Origin: Bacteroidetes bacterium GWF2_43_63
GTDB lineage: Bacteria; Bacteroidota; Bacteroidia; Bacteroidales; DTU049
Reading direction: 5' to 3'
Length of the DNA: 64,000 nt
Assembly: GCA_001769275.1 (NCBI GenBank)
Contig: MEOQ01000040.1
Span: forward strand, 124,001 to 188,000
In this document: positions 51,707 to 58,788 of the stretch, piece by piece
Layout of the letters: every line of letters begins with the position of its first letter
Numbering within the stretch: position 1 is the stretch's first letter
Made by a program: the position numbers and the translations under genes
The notes under the pieces: model-generated
What the model saw: only the letters and a program-made list of their open reading frames with translations
What the model was told of the DNA's origin: nothing
Database searches by the model: none

Positions 51707-52345
51707 ATGGATATTATCCGCTTAATTATCGCCGACGACCATGAAATTTTCCGTAAGGGATTGCGGATAATTCTCAACGAGCTTGACGAAGTAAAAGTTA
51801 TTGCTGAAGCGCAAAATGGCAACGAAGTTTTCGAAATACTGAAACATCAGAAAGCCGATCTGATTCTGATGGACATTCGTATGCCTGTGATGGATGGAAT
51901 TGAAGCTACGCGAAAAATGACGGAGAAATATCCGGAAATAAAAGTGATTGCGTTGACTATGTTCGAAGAAATCAGCTATTTCAATCAGATGATCGAGGCC
52001 GGCGCGCAGGGATTTCTGCTCAAGAAAACCAACAAGGATGAGCTGCAGCGCGCCATCAATCAGGTTATAGAAGGCGAAAATTATTTTTCGGAAGAATTCA
52101 TCAGCAATGTGAACCGCACACAGCGCCCCGCTTCAAGAATAGCCGGCATAGAACTTACCGATCGCGAACAGGAAGTGCTGGAGCTCATTTGCAAAGGCAT
52201 GTCGAATGCCGAAATCTCCAAATTTCTGGGCGTGAGTGCCCGCACGGTAGATGGACATCGTGCGCACCTGCTCGAAAAAACCGGTGCCAAAAATTCGCCG
52301 CATCTGGTGATGTTTGCCATTAAGAATGGGTTGATTAAGGCGTAG
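51707..52345 (+). CDS. NarL/LuxR-family response regulator
   Basis: A 212-residue regulator with a receiver domain (acidic pocket DDHE near 10, phospho-Asp in ILMDIRMPVMDG near 57, Lys in FLLKKTN near 107) and a LuxR-type helix-turn-helix (LTDREQEVLELICKGMSNAEISKFLGVSARTVDGHRAHLLEKTGAKN, about 145-195). Start 51707 was taken because the longer frame lies within the kinase gene. It is the partner of the kinase, 5 bp away. Its receiver resembles that of the REC-only protein at 58375. Confidence 0.92.
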   Translation: MDIIRLIIADDHEIFRKGLRIILNELDEVKVIAEAQNGNEVFEILKHQKADLILMDIRMPVMDGIEATRKMTEKYPEIKVIALTMFEEISYFNQMIEAGAQGFLLKKTNKDELQRAINQVIEGENYFSEEFISNVNRTQRPASRIAGIELTDREQEVLELICKGMSNAEISKFLGVSARTVDGHRAHLLEKTGAKNSPHLVMFAIKNGLIKA

Positions 52346-52379
52346 GAAGCAGAATTTTTAAAGTAACAGCATACTTTCA

Positions 52380-53405
52380 ATGACCTCTAATAGCAGTCAA
52401 ACCAGCGCCCAGGACTATTATCCGTTTGGTTCACTGGAACCGGGTAGAACTTATTCTTCGGAGAACTACCGTTTCGGATTCAATGGTCAGGAGATGGATA
52501 ACGAGATTTCGGGCTTAACCGGAACGCATACAACGGCTGAATTCTGGGAGTATGATAGCAGGTTGGGAAGACGGTGGAATCGTGACCCGATAACCTATAC
52601 AAATCACTCAAGTTATTTGTGTTTTAATGGGAATCCGATTAAGTTTGCTGATCCTTTAGGCCTGGAAGGTGACCCGCCATCTGGTGGCTCATCAGCTGGC
52701 AGTGCTGCAGCTGCGAAGTTGAAAACTTTAAAAACGTTACCAACTGTCGACATTTATGGTGACAGGATTTATTTGCCCCAAAAACAAAAATGGTACGAAA
52801 AAGCATGGAGTGCGGTTACTCAAATTGCAGAAATTTCAAGGGTTTTTGGCGAAGGATTTTTAAATGCTTTATCCTCGGATAACACTTTAGGCTTCAACCG
52901 GCAAAATCCATATGAAAGAAACGATTTAACATATACCAAACAAGACATCTATGCAACTGGCCAAAAAGTTGGGGATGCGGTGGCGCTTTTGGGTGGACTT
53001 GTCGAAATGGTGGGGGGCTGTACCGGTGAACTTGTAGGAATTGTGACGACTCCTATTGGTGTAGGTGTACCTGTACAGGCTGTCTCAATAACCGTAATTA
53101 CTCACTCAGCTTCAGTTATTGTAGTCTCTGCCAAAAACCTTTTCAGCAAAGTTGAACGAACCAGTGATAATGCGCATGGGAATCCGGATGCAGAATCTCA
53201 ATCATTGAATAACAATGCTGGTAAAAAATTTAAAGGGGGGACCAAAAAAGAGAGAGACGGAAATTATTTGTATACAAAAGAGAGAGATTTTGTCAAATGG
53301 TTCCATCGATACTATGAAGATCCTTCTGCCCCAAATGTTTCAAACAAGGAAATAGATGAGGCTTATAAAGAATGGATTAGAAGAGGAAAACCTAATGTTA
53401 AATAA
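52380..53405 (+). CDS. Headless Rhs toxin tip 1
   Basis: A 341-residue protein that begins inside a Rhs core: DYYPFGSLEPGRTYSSENYRFGFNGQEMDNEI ... WEYDSRLGRRWNRDPITYTNHSSYLCFNGNPIKFADPLGLEG (about 12-97). After this comes the variable tip: a linker, a hydrophobic pre-toxin stretch (about 195-255) and a C-terminal domain of about 80 residues (GGTKKERDGNYLYTKERDFVKWFHRYYEDPS ... WIRRGKPNVK) that I cannot assign. There is no signal peptide, YD-repeat barrel or delivery domain, so it is an orphan tip that probably serves as a recombination donor or relic. It is followed 15 bp later by probable immunity genes. Confidence 0.75.
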   Translation: MTSNSSQTSAQDYYPFGSLEPGRTYSSENYRFGFNGQEMDNEISGLTGTHTTAEFWEYDSRLGRRWNRDPITYTNHSSYLCFNGNPIKFADPLGLEGDPPSGGSSAGSAAAAKLKTLKTLPTVDIYGDRIYLPQKQKWYEKAWSAVTQIAEISRVFGEGFLNALSSDNTLGFNRQNPYERNDLTYTKQDIYATGQKVGDAVALLGGLVEMVGGCTGELVGIVTTPIGVGVPVQAVSITVITHSASVIVVSAKNLFSKVERTSDNAHGNPDAESQSLNNNAGKKFKGGTKKERDGNYLYTKERDFVKWFHRYYEDPSAPNVSNKEIDEAYKEWIRRGKPNVK

Positions 53406-53420
53406 CAAAATTTGTTAATA

Positions 53421-53906
53421 ATGAACATTGTTGAGCAAAATAAAATTGACACCTTGCTAAAAGAAAAAGCTGCAATTGTCGAAAAGCTTATTTCTGTATT
53501 AAACAAAACTTCTGATACAGAAATAAGAAACAGAACAGCATTACTATTAGTCGATAACTTCAAGGATGAAAGAATTGTTCCGGCACTAAAAAATCTCATC
53601 CAGATGCCTGAGCTGAAAAACACTAATGCAAAATTAGTTTTTGCACTGGGCGAGTATTATGACTGTAAAGATCAGCTTGATTTTTTGACAGATTTGATTC
53701 TTGAGTTTGATTTTCATGTTGCTTGGGTTGCAACCAGCATCATTATAGACATGCAACCACCTTTTGAAAAAGTTGTTGTAGAAAATAATTTGAAAAAAGT
53801 TTTAGCTAAAAAAAATATATCTGATGAGAAAATGGAATTTGTCAACACCCTGATTGATTACTTTGAAAACATTATTGAAAGACAATCCGAGTCAAGAATT
53901 GATTAG
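53421..53906 (+). CDS. Probable immunity protein, HEAT-like helical repeats
   Basis: A 161-residue acidic, helical protein; pairs of helices (IRNRTALLLVDNFKDERIVPALKNLIQ, NAKLVFALGEYYDCKDQLDFLTDLIL) look like HEAT repeats. Start 53421 (ATG) was used instead of a TTG in frame at 53412. Its position directly after a Rhs tip and lack of a signal peptide fit a cytosolic immunity protein, an inference from context. Confidence 0.6.
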   Translation: MNIVEQNKIDTLLKEKAAIVEKLISVLNKTSDTEIRNRTALLLVDNFKDERIVPALKNLIQMPELKNTNAKLVFALGEYYDCKDQLDFLTDLILEFDFHVAWVATSIIIDMQPPFEKVVVENNLKKVLAKKNISDEKMEFVNTLIDYFENIIERQSESRID

Positions 53907-53924
53907 CTCTTCAAAACATGCATT

Positions 53925-54347
53925 ATGGCAAATGTAACTATTCGGTTTTCTGTTTATTCAAAAACTGAGAAAACAGACAAACTTTTATCAAAAATGGCGA
54001 AAACTCCCGACGAAATTACAATATTGGGTTATCCAATTTTGTTAACTAATGGGTTACATTCCGGTAAAAAATTTCAGGAGACCGCATATACTTATGTTTA
54101 TGAGTTAAAGAATATTTTTGATATTGAGCAATGTAATAAAAACTGGATGGATGAATGGAAAAAGGAGATAGAACAAATCAAAAAGTTGCATATCGATTTC
54201 GGGTTTATTCTTGATCTGAACTATGAAGTAACAGTATTTGACAATGACTATCCGGCTCTTTATTTTCAGCCAGATTTCCTTTATGTGTTAGGAATGATGG
54301 GAGTACAATTCAGCATGTATTTTTATAATGATGAGAAACAACAATAA
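53925..54347 (+). CDS. Probable second immunity protein, DUF4279-like
   Basis: A 140-residue cytosolic protein with a C-terminal FDNDYPALYFQPDFLYVLGMMGVQFSMYFY that resembles the closing motif of DUF4279 proteins, often found near polymorphic toxins. It lies 18 bp after the HEAT-like gene and before the terminator at 54451. Assignment is tentative. Confidence 0.5.
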   Translation: MANVTIRFSVYSKTEKTDKLLSKMAKTPDEITILGYPILLTNGLHSGKKFQETAYTYVYELKNIFDIEQCNKNWMDEWKKEIEQIKKLHIDFGFILDLNYEVTVFDNDYPALYFQPDFLYVLGMMGVQFSMYFYNDEKQQ

Positions 54348-54450
54348 GTAAGATTTAGAGTGATATTCAAAACTTAAAGGAATTACAAAACTTTAATAAA
54401 TGAGCACTGCAGCATCCACGATAATTCCTTTAGAAACATCATGAAATTGC

Positions 54451-54479
54451 AAAAGCCGCTCAACTGAGTGGCTTTTTTG
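54451..54479 (+). terminator. Terminator after tip 1 module
   Basis: AAAGCCGCTCA, two bases, TGAGTGGCTTT then T. The same hairpin with one change recurs at 56254-56283. Confidence 0.8.
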
Positions 54480-54690
54480 CATCGGTTCGGTGCTTCGCCC
54501 GCCGTGCACGCAATTACAAGTAATTATGCAAACTCGCGCTCAACAATAATTTCAACAAATCTGGGTCATAAATGGGACGCCACGATCCGCACCCACACTA
54601 CCCAAACCCCCTGGCGACCCATTTTTAACATTATGCACACATTCGAATAATTTTCTATCTTTACTCAACGTTAATTTTTCATGGGCGAAA
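54451..54690 (+). repeat. Inter-module repeat, copy A (terminator, palindrome, leader)
   Basis: This gene-free stretch repeats at 56252-56465 (copy B) and partly at 57788-57880 (copy C). Order: terminator hairpin, diverged spacer, a palindrome AAATGGGACGCCA (54570-54582) facing TGGCGACCCATTT (54612-54624, one mismatch), CATTTTTAACAT..GCACA, a promoter-like TATCTTTA, then TTTTTCATGG that starts the next frame. A 60-codon frame inside it is spurious. Confidence 0.75.
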
Positions 54691-55649
54691 TATCTTTCCA
54701 TACAACATATTCAGACAATCAGTATTTGTTTTCGCGAGCGAAGAATGGCTCCCAGAGCGGTCTGCAGAGGCGCGGGCGTCACCGTTTCGGATTCAATGGC
54801 AAAGAGAATGACAATGAGGTGAAAGGGACTGGAAACCAGCAGGATTATGGGATGAGAATTTATGACCCGAGGCTTGGGAGGTTTTTGAGTGCTGACCCGT
54901 TGATTGTACAACAACAGAAATATCCTGAATTATCGCCATATCAGTTTGCTTCAAATATGCCGATAATAGCTATAGACTTGGATGGGTTAGAGGCGAAAAT
55001 AACAATCTCTGGCAAGGGACAAACTGATCATTCTACTGAATATACAAAGTCTCATATAAATGCTTTTCAAGCTAGAGCAATGAGGTATGAAAAATATGGA
55101 TTCACCTATTCTCAAGTAAGTAGTGGGAAAGAGTTAGTTCAAACCCTTATTGATGCTACAGCTTTAGAGGGATCAATTAAAAGTGTTATAATTTTTGCGC
55201 ATGGAGGGCCAAATCAGATTTATTTAAATTGGAATTCCGGCTTATATAAGACTGCTTCTGATATTGATGCGCCTGAACCTGATGCTAGAACGCTAACGCA
55301 AGCCTTAACACAAGGAAACATTGTTTTTGAAAAAAATGCTCGAATTATTTTTGGCTCATGTAATGCGGGAAGAGAAGATGGATTGGCTGAAAATATAACA
55401 ATGGCTACGGGTGTAACAACAATAGGTGCTTCAGGGGCTGTTGCTCCAGAAATCGTAAATGGAAAAGAAACGGGACGGCTTGTGACGTTCAAACATGATG
55501 AAAATGACCCAGCGGCAAGATTTTACAAAATTGAAAAAAAAGAAGTAGAGAAGTCTTTTAATTTTTTTGGCAAAGAGATAAAGTACAAAACTCAAAAAAT
55601 TGTAAGAACCGATTTGGGGACAACAATAGATCCAAAAGATTATCGATGA
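54681..55649 (+). CDS. Headless Rhs toxin tip 2 with caspase-like domain
   Basis: A 322-residue protein. Residues 1-21 (MGEISFHTTYSDNQYLFSRAK) are a leader found again in copy C; residues about 33-90 are the end of a Rhs core (HRFGFNGKENDNEVKGTGNQQDYGMRIYDPRLGRFLSADPL, then DLDGLE). The tip has a His in VIIFAHGGPNQIYLN (about 173) and a Cys in RIIFGSCNAGRED (about 224), the His-Cys dyad spacing of clan CD (caspase/CHAT-like) peptidases. So a protease toxin is likely. There is no secretion signal. The next gene overlaps by 4 bp and would be its immunity partner. Confidence 0.7.
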   Translation: MGEISFHTTYSDNQYLFSRAKNGSQSGLQRRGRHRFGFNGKENDNEVKGTGNQQDYGMRIYDPRLGRFLSADPLIVQQQKYPELSPYQFASNMPIIAIDLDGLEAKITISGKGQTDHSTEYTKSHINAFQARAMRYEKYGFTYSQVSSGKELVQTLIDATALEGSIKSVIIFAHGGPNQIYLNWNSGLYKTASDIDAPEPDARTLTQALTQGNIVFEKNARIIFGSCNAGREDGLAENITMATGVTTIGASGAVAPEIVNGKETGRLVTFKHDENDPAARFYKIEKKEVEKSFNFFGKEIKYKTQKIVRTDLGTTIDPKDYR

Positions 55650-56194
55650 TGAAATATTTTGCAATTGCAATAGCTCTTTTTGTTTTTTTTGGATGTAATA
55701 ACACATCCAAAAACCAGAATTCTCAAAACGAGAGATTTAATACTAATGGATGCATTAGCGATTATTCTTATAACTTATTAGATTCTGTAGCTTTAGAAAT
55801 AGCTGTTAATAATCCGTCTTTTTTTTATCGACTATCTCCACCGGATGCAAACATGGAAATTGTAAACAAAGTAAAAGATATTGGAGAATTGATTAGCCAT
55901 CAGCTTGTCTATAACGAAAAACATGAACTTTTTTCTGTCGTGTTTATTCTTAATTGCTATTTAATTGATTTACAGTGCTGTCATCAGAGCTATGATTTAC
56001 TTACAGAACCGATTCCTTATAGAAATTTCATTTATTATGTAATGTTAGTGAACAATATAATTAAAAATGAAGCATTTTTTAGTGATAGTATTTTTGAGAC
56101 AGAATCATATCAAAAGTTCAAGAATGAAAGGATCGTTGAATTACTTGTTTCGAAAATAGAAAATGAAGTGTTAATAATAAGTAAGAGTATTTAA
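55646..56194 (+). CDS. Putative lipoprotein, probable immunity partner of tip 2
   Basis: A 182-residue protein with a lipoprotein signal: hydrophobic stretch then FFGCNNTSK (lipobox Cys about 17). The rest is helical with many Asn and Ile and no family I recognise. It overlaps the toxin stop (ATGATG). A periplasm-facing lipoprotein would protect against a toxin acting outside the cytoplasm, if the pairing is right. Confidence 0.55.
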   Translation: MMKYFAIAIALFVFFGCNNTSKNQNSQNERFNTNGCISDYSYNLLDSVALEIAVNNPSFFYRLSPPDANMEIVNKVKDIGELISHQLVYNEKHELFSVVFILNCYLIDLQCCHQSYDLLTEPIPYRNFIYYVMLVNNIIKNEAFFSDSIFETESYQKFKNERIVELLVSKIENEVLIISKSI

Positions 56195-56251
56195 TAATAC
56201 TATCATATTTCTTACACCTTCCAAAACAAATACTTGATAAACACCCCAATA

Positions 56252-56465
56252 TTAAAAAAGCCGCTCAACCGAGTGGCTTTTTTGCTTGGGTGGTTTTCGG
56301 TGCTATGAGCGCAGCGCCCTGCACCAATTTCAACAATTTTGGTACACCAAATGGGACGCCACATCCCGCTCCCACACAACTCAAACCCTCTGGCGTCCCA
56401 TTTTTAACATTTTGCACATTTTCGGAAAATATTCTATCTTTACTTGACGTTGGATTTTCATGGCC
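56252..56465 (+). repeat. Inter-module repeat, copy B
   Basis: Same order as copy A. It carries the terminator hairpin GCCGCTCAACCGAGTGGC (56259-56276), the perfect palindrome arms AAATGGGACGCCA (56349-56361) and TGGCGTCCCATTT (56391-56403), then TTCTATCTTTACTTGACG and TTTTCATGG. Confidence 0.75.
56254..56283 (+). terminator. Terminator after tip 2 module
   Basis: AAAAAGCCGCTC, AACC, GAGTGGCTTTTTT: good stem plus T run, 60 bases after the lipoprotein stop. Confidence 0.8.
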
Positions 56466-56517
56466 GACATGTTCCAAAATGGAACAGCTTCGGATTTTAT
56501 TAAAAAATTTGTGACGT

Positions 56518-56790
56518 ATGGATTCTAAAATTGAAATATTTAAAACAACTAATGGAGCTGAAGTTGCAGTGCAGTTGGAAAAAGATACGGTGTGGCTTAA
56601 TCGTCAACAGTTGACAGTCTTGTTTAATCGCGATGTAAAGACCATTGGGAAGCACATAAATAATATTTTTAACGAAGAAGAGTTGGATCCGATTTCAACT
56701 GTCGCAAAATTTGCGACAGTTCAAAAAGAAGGTTGTTTTATTACTGAAGAGCAATTGAAAAAGTGCGGTGTTTACGTCTCTAAAAATTGA
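56518..56790 (+). CDS. Truncated RhuM-family protein
   Basis: A 90-residue protein with the RhuM N-terminal domain: IEIFKTTNGAEVAVQLEKDTVWLNRQQLTVLFNRDVKTIGKHINNIFNEEELD. It then reads PISTVAKFATVQKEGCFITEEQLKKCGVYVSKN and stops, whereas RhuM proteins continue with 'YNLDVIISVGYRVKS'. So it is a 3'-truncated copy in tandem with an intact homologue that starts 3 bp downstream. A perfect 12-bp inverted repeat lies in the coding sequence (56697-56721). Confidence 0.7.
   Translation: MDSKIEIFKTTNGAEVAVQLEKDTVWLNRQQLTVLFNRDVKTIGKHINNIFNEEELDPISTVAKFATVQKEGCFITEEQLKKCGVYVSKN
56697..56721. promoter_or_regulatory. Perfect inverted repeat inside the first rhuM gene
   Basis: AACTGTCGCAAA, one base, TTTGCGACAGTT. 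It encodes TVAKFATV (codons 61-68). The equivalent codons of the second rhuM carry a different perfect inverted repeat. Confidence 0.8.
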
Positions 56791-56792
56791 GC

Positions 56793-57746
56793 ATGAGTAA
56801 CGAAATAGAAATATTCAAAAGCAGTGACAATAAAATCGAATTGAAAGTTAAGTTTGATTCCGACACAGTTTGGCTTTCTCAGGAACAGCTTATAGTGTTG
56901 TTTGAAAGAGATCAATCCGTGATTTCCCGCCACATCAATAATATTTTCAAAGAAAAAGAACTCGACAAAGAAAGCAATATGCAAAGAATGCATATTGCTT
57001 TTTCAGATAAGCCGGTTTCTTTTTATAATCTTGATGTTGTCATTTCGGTTGGTTACCGTGTGAAATCGCTTAGAGGCACGCAGTTCCGCCAGTGGGCTAC
57101 TGCCCGGTTAAAGGATTATCTGGTGCAGGGCTATGCCATAAACGAAAAACGACTGCAACAGAAGCAACAGGAAGTGGAATATCTGAAAACCGGTTTGCGC
57201 ATTGTGAGCCGCGCCATTGAACATGCCGCCGATGAGCAGGAACAGGAGGTTTTCCGCCAATTTGCCAGAGGGCTGGCCCTGCTCGACGACTATGATCACG
57301 AAGCGCTGGATAAAAAAGGTCATACCCTGAAAGAAACTGTTTATCCCGGATTTGAGGATTATATGAAACTCATCCGGCTCATGTACTCCGATTTTGAATC
57401 TTCAGTATTTGCAAAGCCCAAAGATGAAAGTTTTCATAGTTCAATCAATCAGATAAAGCAAAGTTTCAGCGGAACGGATTTATACCCAAGCATCGAGGAA
57501 AAAGCAGCAAACCTGCTATACCTGATTACAAAAAACCACTCATTTGTTGACGGCAACAAACGCATTGCCGCCGCATGTTTTCTGCATTTTCTGAAACGAA
57601 ATCAGGCATTGTTCAATAGTAAAGGTGAACCAATAATTTCCAACGAAACGCTGGCAACACTCACTCTTTATATTGCCAACAGCCGGTCTGAAGAAGACGA
57701 CGTAGTAAAACGGTTAATCATTAGTGTCCTGAACAGAAATCAATAA
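56793..57746 (+). CDS. RhuM-Fic fusion (virulence RhuM with Fic/DOC domain)
   Basis: A 317-residue protein. Residues 1-115 form the RhuM domain (DTVWLSQEQLIVLFERDQSVISRHINNIFKEKELDKESNMQRMHIAFSDKPVSFYNLDVVISVGYRVKSLRGTQFRQWATARLKDYLVQGYAIN), then a coiled coil (about 118-160) and a C-terminal Fic/DOC domain with the signature KNHSFVDGNKRIAAACF (about 249-265, HxFxxGNxR). Fic domains usually attach AMP or phosphate to target proteins. ATG 56793 was used rather than the TTG at 56787. Role unknown; RhuM-Fic proteins behave like accessory or defence genes. Confidence 0.88.
   Translation: MSNEIEIFKSSDNKIELKVKFDSDTVWLSQEQLIVLFERDQSVISRHINNIFKEKELDKESNMQRMHIAFSDKPVSFYNLDVVISVGYRVKSLRGTQFRQWATARLKDYLVQGYAINEKRLQQKQQEVEYLKTGLRIVSRAIEHAADEQEQEVFRQFARGLALLDDYDHEALDKKGHTLKETVYPGFEDYMKLIRLMYSDFESSVFAKPKDESFHSSINQIKQSFSGTDLYPSIEEKAANLLYLITKNHSFVDGNKRIAAACFLHFLKRNQALFNSKGEPIISNETLATLTLYIANSRSEEDDVVKRLIISVLNRNQ
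56971..57001. promoter_or_regulatory. Perfect inverted repeat inside the rhuM-fic gene
   Basis: AAAGCAATATGCA, AAGAA, TGCATATTGCTTT: 13-bp perfect arms covering the codons for ESNMQRMHIAF (60-70). Its centre is at nucleotide offset 193 from the ATG, against 191 in the first rhuM. Confidence 0.85.
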
Positions 57747-57787
57747 GCAAAACAAATTTTGTTGCCATTTGTGACTTGAATTCAGCA

Positions 57788-58120
57788 ATTTTATACTTTA
57801 GCAGGACGTTAATTTTCCATGCCCGAAACATCTTTCCATACAACATATTCAGACAGGAAGTATTTGTTCGCGCGCGCGGAGATGCACGATCCGGATATCT
57901 TGTTTGAGGAGCGAAGCGACGAGTTATATCCGGTTGAAGCTGACCGTTTATTTTCCCGGAAACCATATCTGGCGACTAGCTTTTCTGGAGTTTATGCCGC
58001 TGAAAAGCGGTAGTACTTTTCTTGGAGTTTATCCTGAGCGGAGTCGAAGGACAATAAAAAAGAAAAGTACGTTCATGGGCGCCAAATCTCCGCAAATCAG
58101 TCGTTTTCTCACCCCGTAAA
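57788..58120 (+). repeat. Inter-module repeat, copy C: orphan Rhs-tip leader
   Basis: ATACTTTAGCAGGACGTTAATTTTCC then ATG (57819) and a frame MPETSFHTTYSDRKYLFARAE, matching the leader of tip 2 (MGEISFHTTYSDNQYLFSRAK) at both DNA and protein level. No Rhs core follows; the frame stops after 64 codons. This looks like a leader that lost its toxin tip. Confidence 0.65.
58034..58049. repeat. Dispersed CTGAGCGGAGTCGAAG repeat, second copy
   Basis: Identical to 23366-23381. Confidence 0.7.
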
Positions 58121-58346
58121 AATACCTGTACCGAAAAAATAATTCAGTTTATTTCTCCGAAATATGGCCGTTTGTGGCTCTTTTTTCAATCATTATTGAA
58201 TCAGCCTGATTTCTTATTGAGTTGATAAATTATTTAATTTGTCGAAGAAGTTTATCATTTAAGATGCATCGATTGCTTCGGGTCAGGTGTTTTTACCTGA
58301 TTGTACCGATGCGGGTTTTACTCTTTTTCAACCCATGCACTCGCCT

Positions 58347-58354
58347 TACTTTTG
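58347..58354 (+). promoter_or_regulatory. Promoter -7 box of the REC/hyd operon
   Basis: TACTTTTG, 20 bases before the ATG at 58375. It could drive both REC genes and hydCBA, as gaps downstream are short (6-31 bp). Confidence 0.5.
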
Positions 58355-58374
58355 TTTCGTCAATACAAACAAAA

Positions 58375-58767
58375 ATGACACGAGTAATAATAGTCGATAA
58401 CGAAGCAACATTCCGCAAAGGGTTGAAAACAATCCTTCAGAATATCGGAGATGTGGATGTTGTGGCCGAAGCTTCAAACGGAGAAGAGTTCCTGAAGCTC
58501 ATCGACGAAATTACCGCCGATCTTGTTTTCATGGATGTAAAAATGCCGGTGCTCGATGGAGTGGAGGCTACACGCAAAGCCATATTGTCGCACCCCGGGC
58601 TGCACATTATCGGATTTTCATCGTACGAAAACGAAGATTACATTAATAGAATGGTTGAAGCCGGTGCATGTGGATATCTGACCAAGTCGGGCGACAACTA
58701 CGATTTGCTTTCACAAATAATAAATAACCCCGATGCCGGAATTTTTCCCGGCGCCAAAAAGTTTTAA
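58375..58767 (+). CDS. REC-only response regulator 1
   Basis: A 130-residue stand-alone receiver domain: acidic pocket in IVDNEATF (one Asp replaced by Asn), phospho-Asp in VFMDVKMPVLDG (about 55), Lys in YLTKSGD (about 105). It is close in sequence to the receiver of the LuxR regulator at 51707 but has no DNA-binding domain. The start 58375 matches the family N terminus; the longer frame from 58222 is upstream DNA. It opens the [FeFe] hydrogenase operon; a phosphorelay or enzyme-control role is likely. Confidence 0.85.
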   Translation: MTRVIIVDNEATFRKGLKTILQNIGDVDVVAEASNGEEFLKLIDEITADLVFMDVKMPVLDGVEATRKAILSHPGLHIIGFSSYENEDYINRMVEAGACGYLTKSGDNYDLLSQIINNPDAGIFPGAKKF

Positions 58768-58788
58768 CTAACCTCAAAAAAAACAGTT

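Larger units (their letters stand above)
56195..56517. other. Gene-free stretch before the RhuM pair
   Basis: Consists of a short AT-rich tail, repeat copy B, and a short dyad GTTCCAAAATGGAAC (56471-56485) 33 bases before the first RhuM ATG that could be an operator. Confidence 0.55.
57747..58374. other. Gene-free region after the RhuM-Fic gene
   Basis: About 630 bases without a convincing gene. It contains repeat copy C and its tail (57788-58120), a CTGAGCGGAGTCGAAG dispersed repeat (58034-58049), and an AT-rich promoter region for the REC gene. The 64- and 71-codon frames here look like leader remnants. Confidence 0.6.

Noticed and set aside
54451-56465. Integron attC-like sites in the inter-tip repeats (GTTGGAT near the palindrome)
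   Set aside because: Only copy B fits the GTTRRRY core; copies A and C read GTTAATT, no complementary RYYYAAC partner is placed correctly, and no integrase is in view.
57819-58119. 64- and 71-codon frames after rhuM-fic as small genes
   Set aside because: The first is a leader duplicate without a downstream domain; the second runs through the dispersed repeat. Both look like relics.
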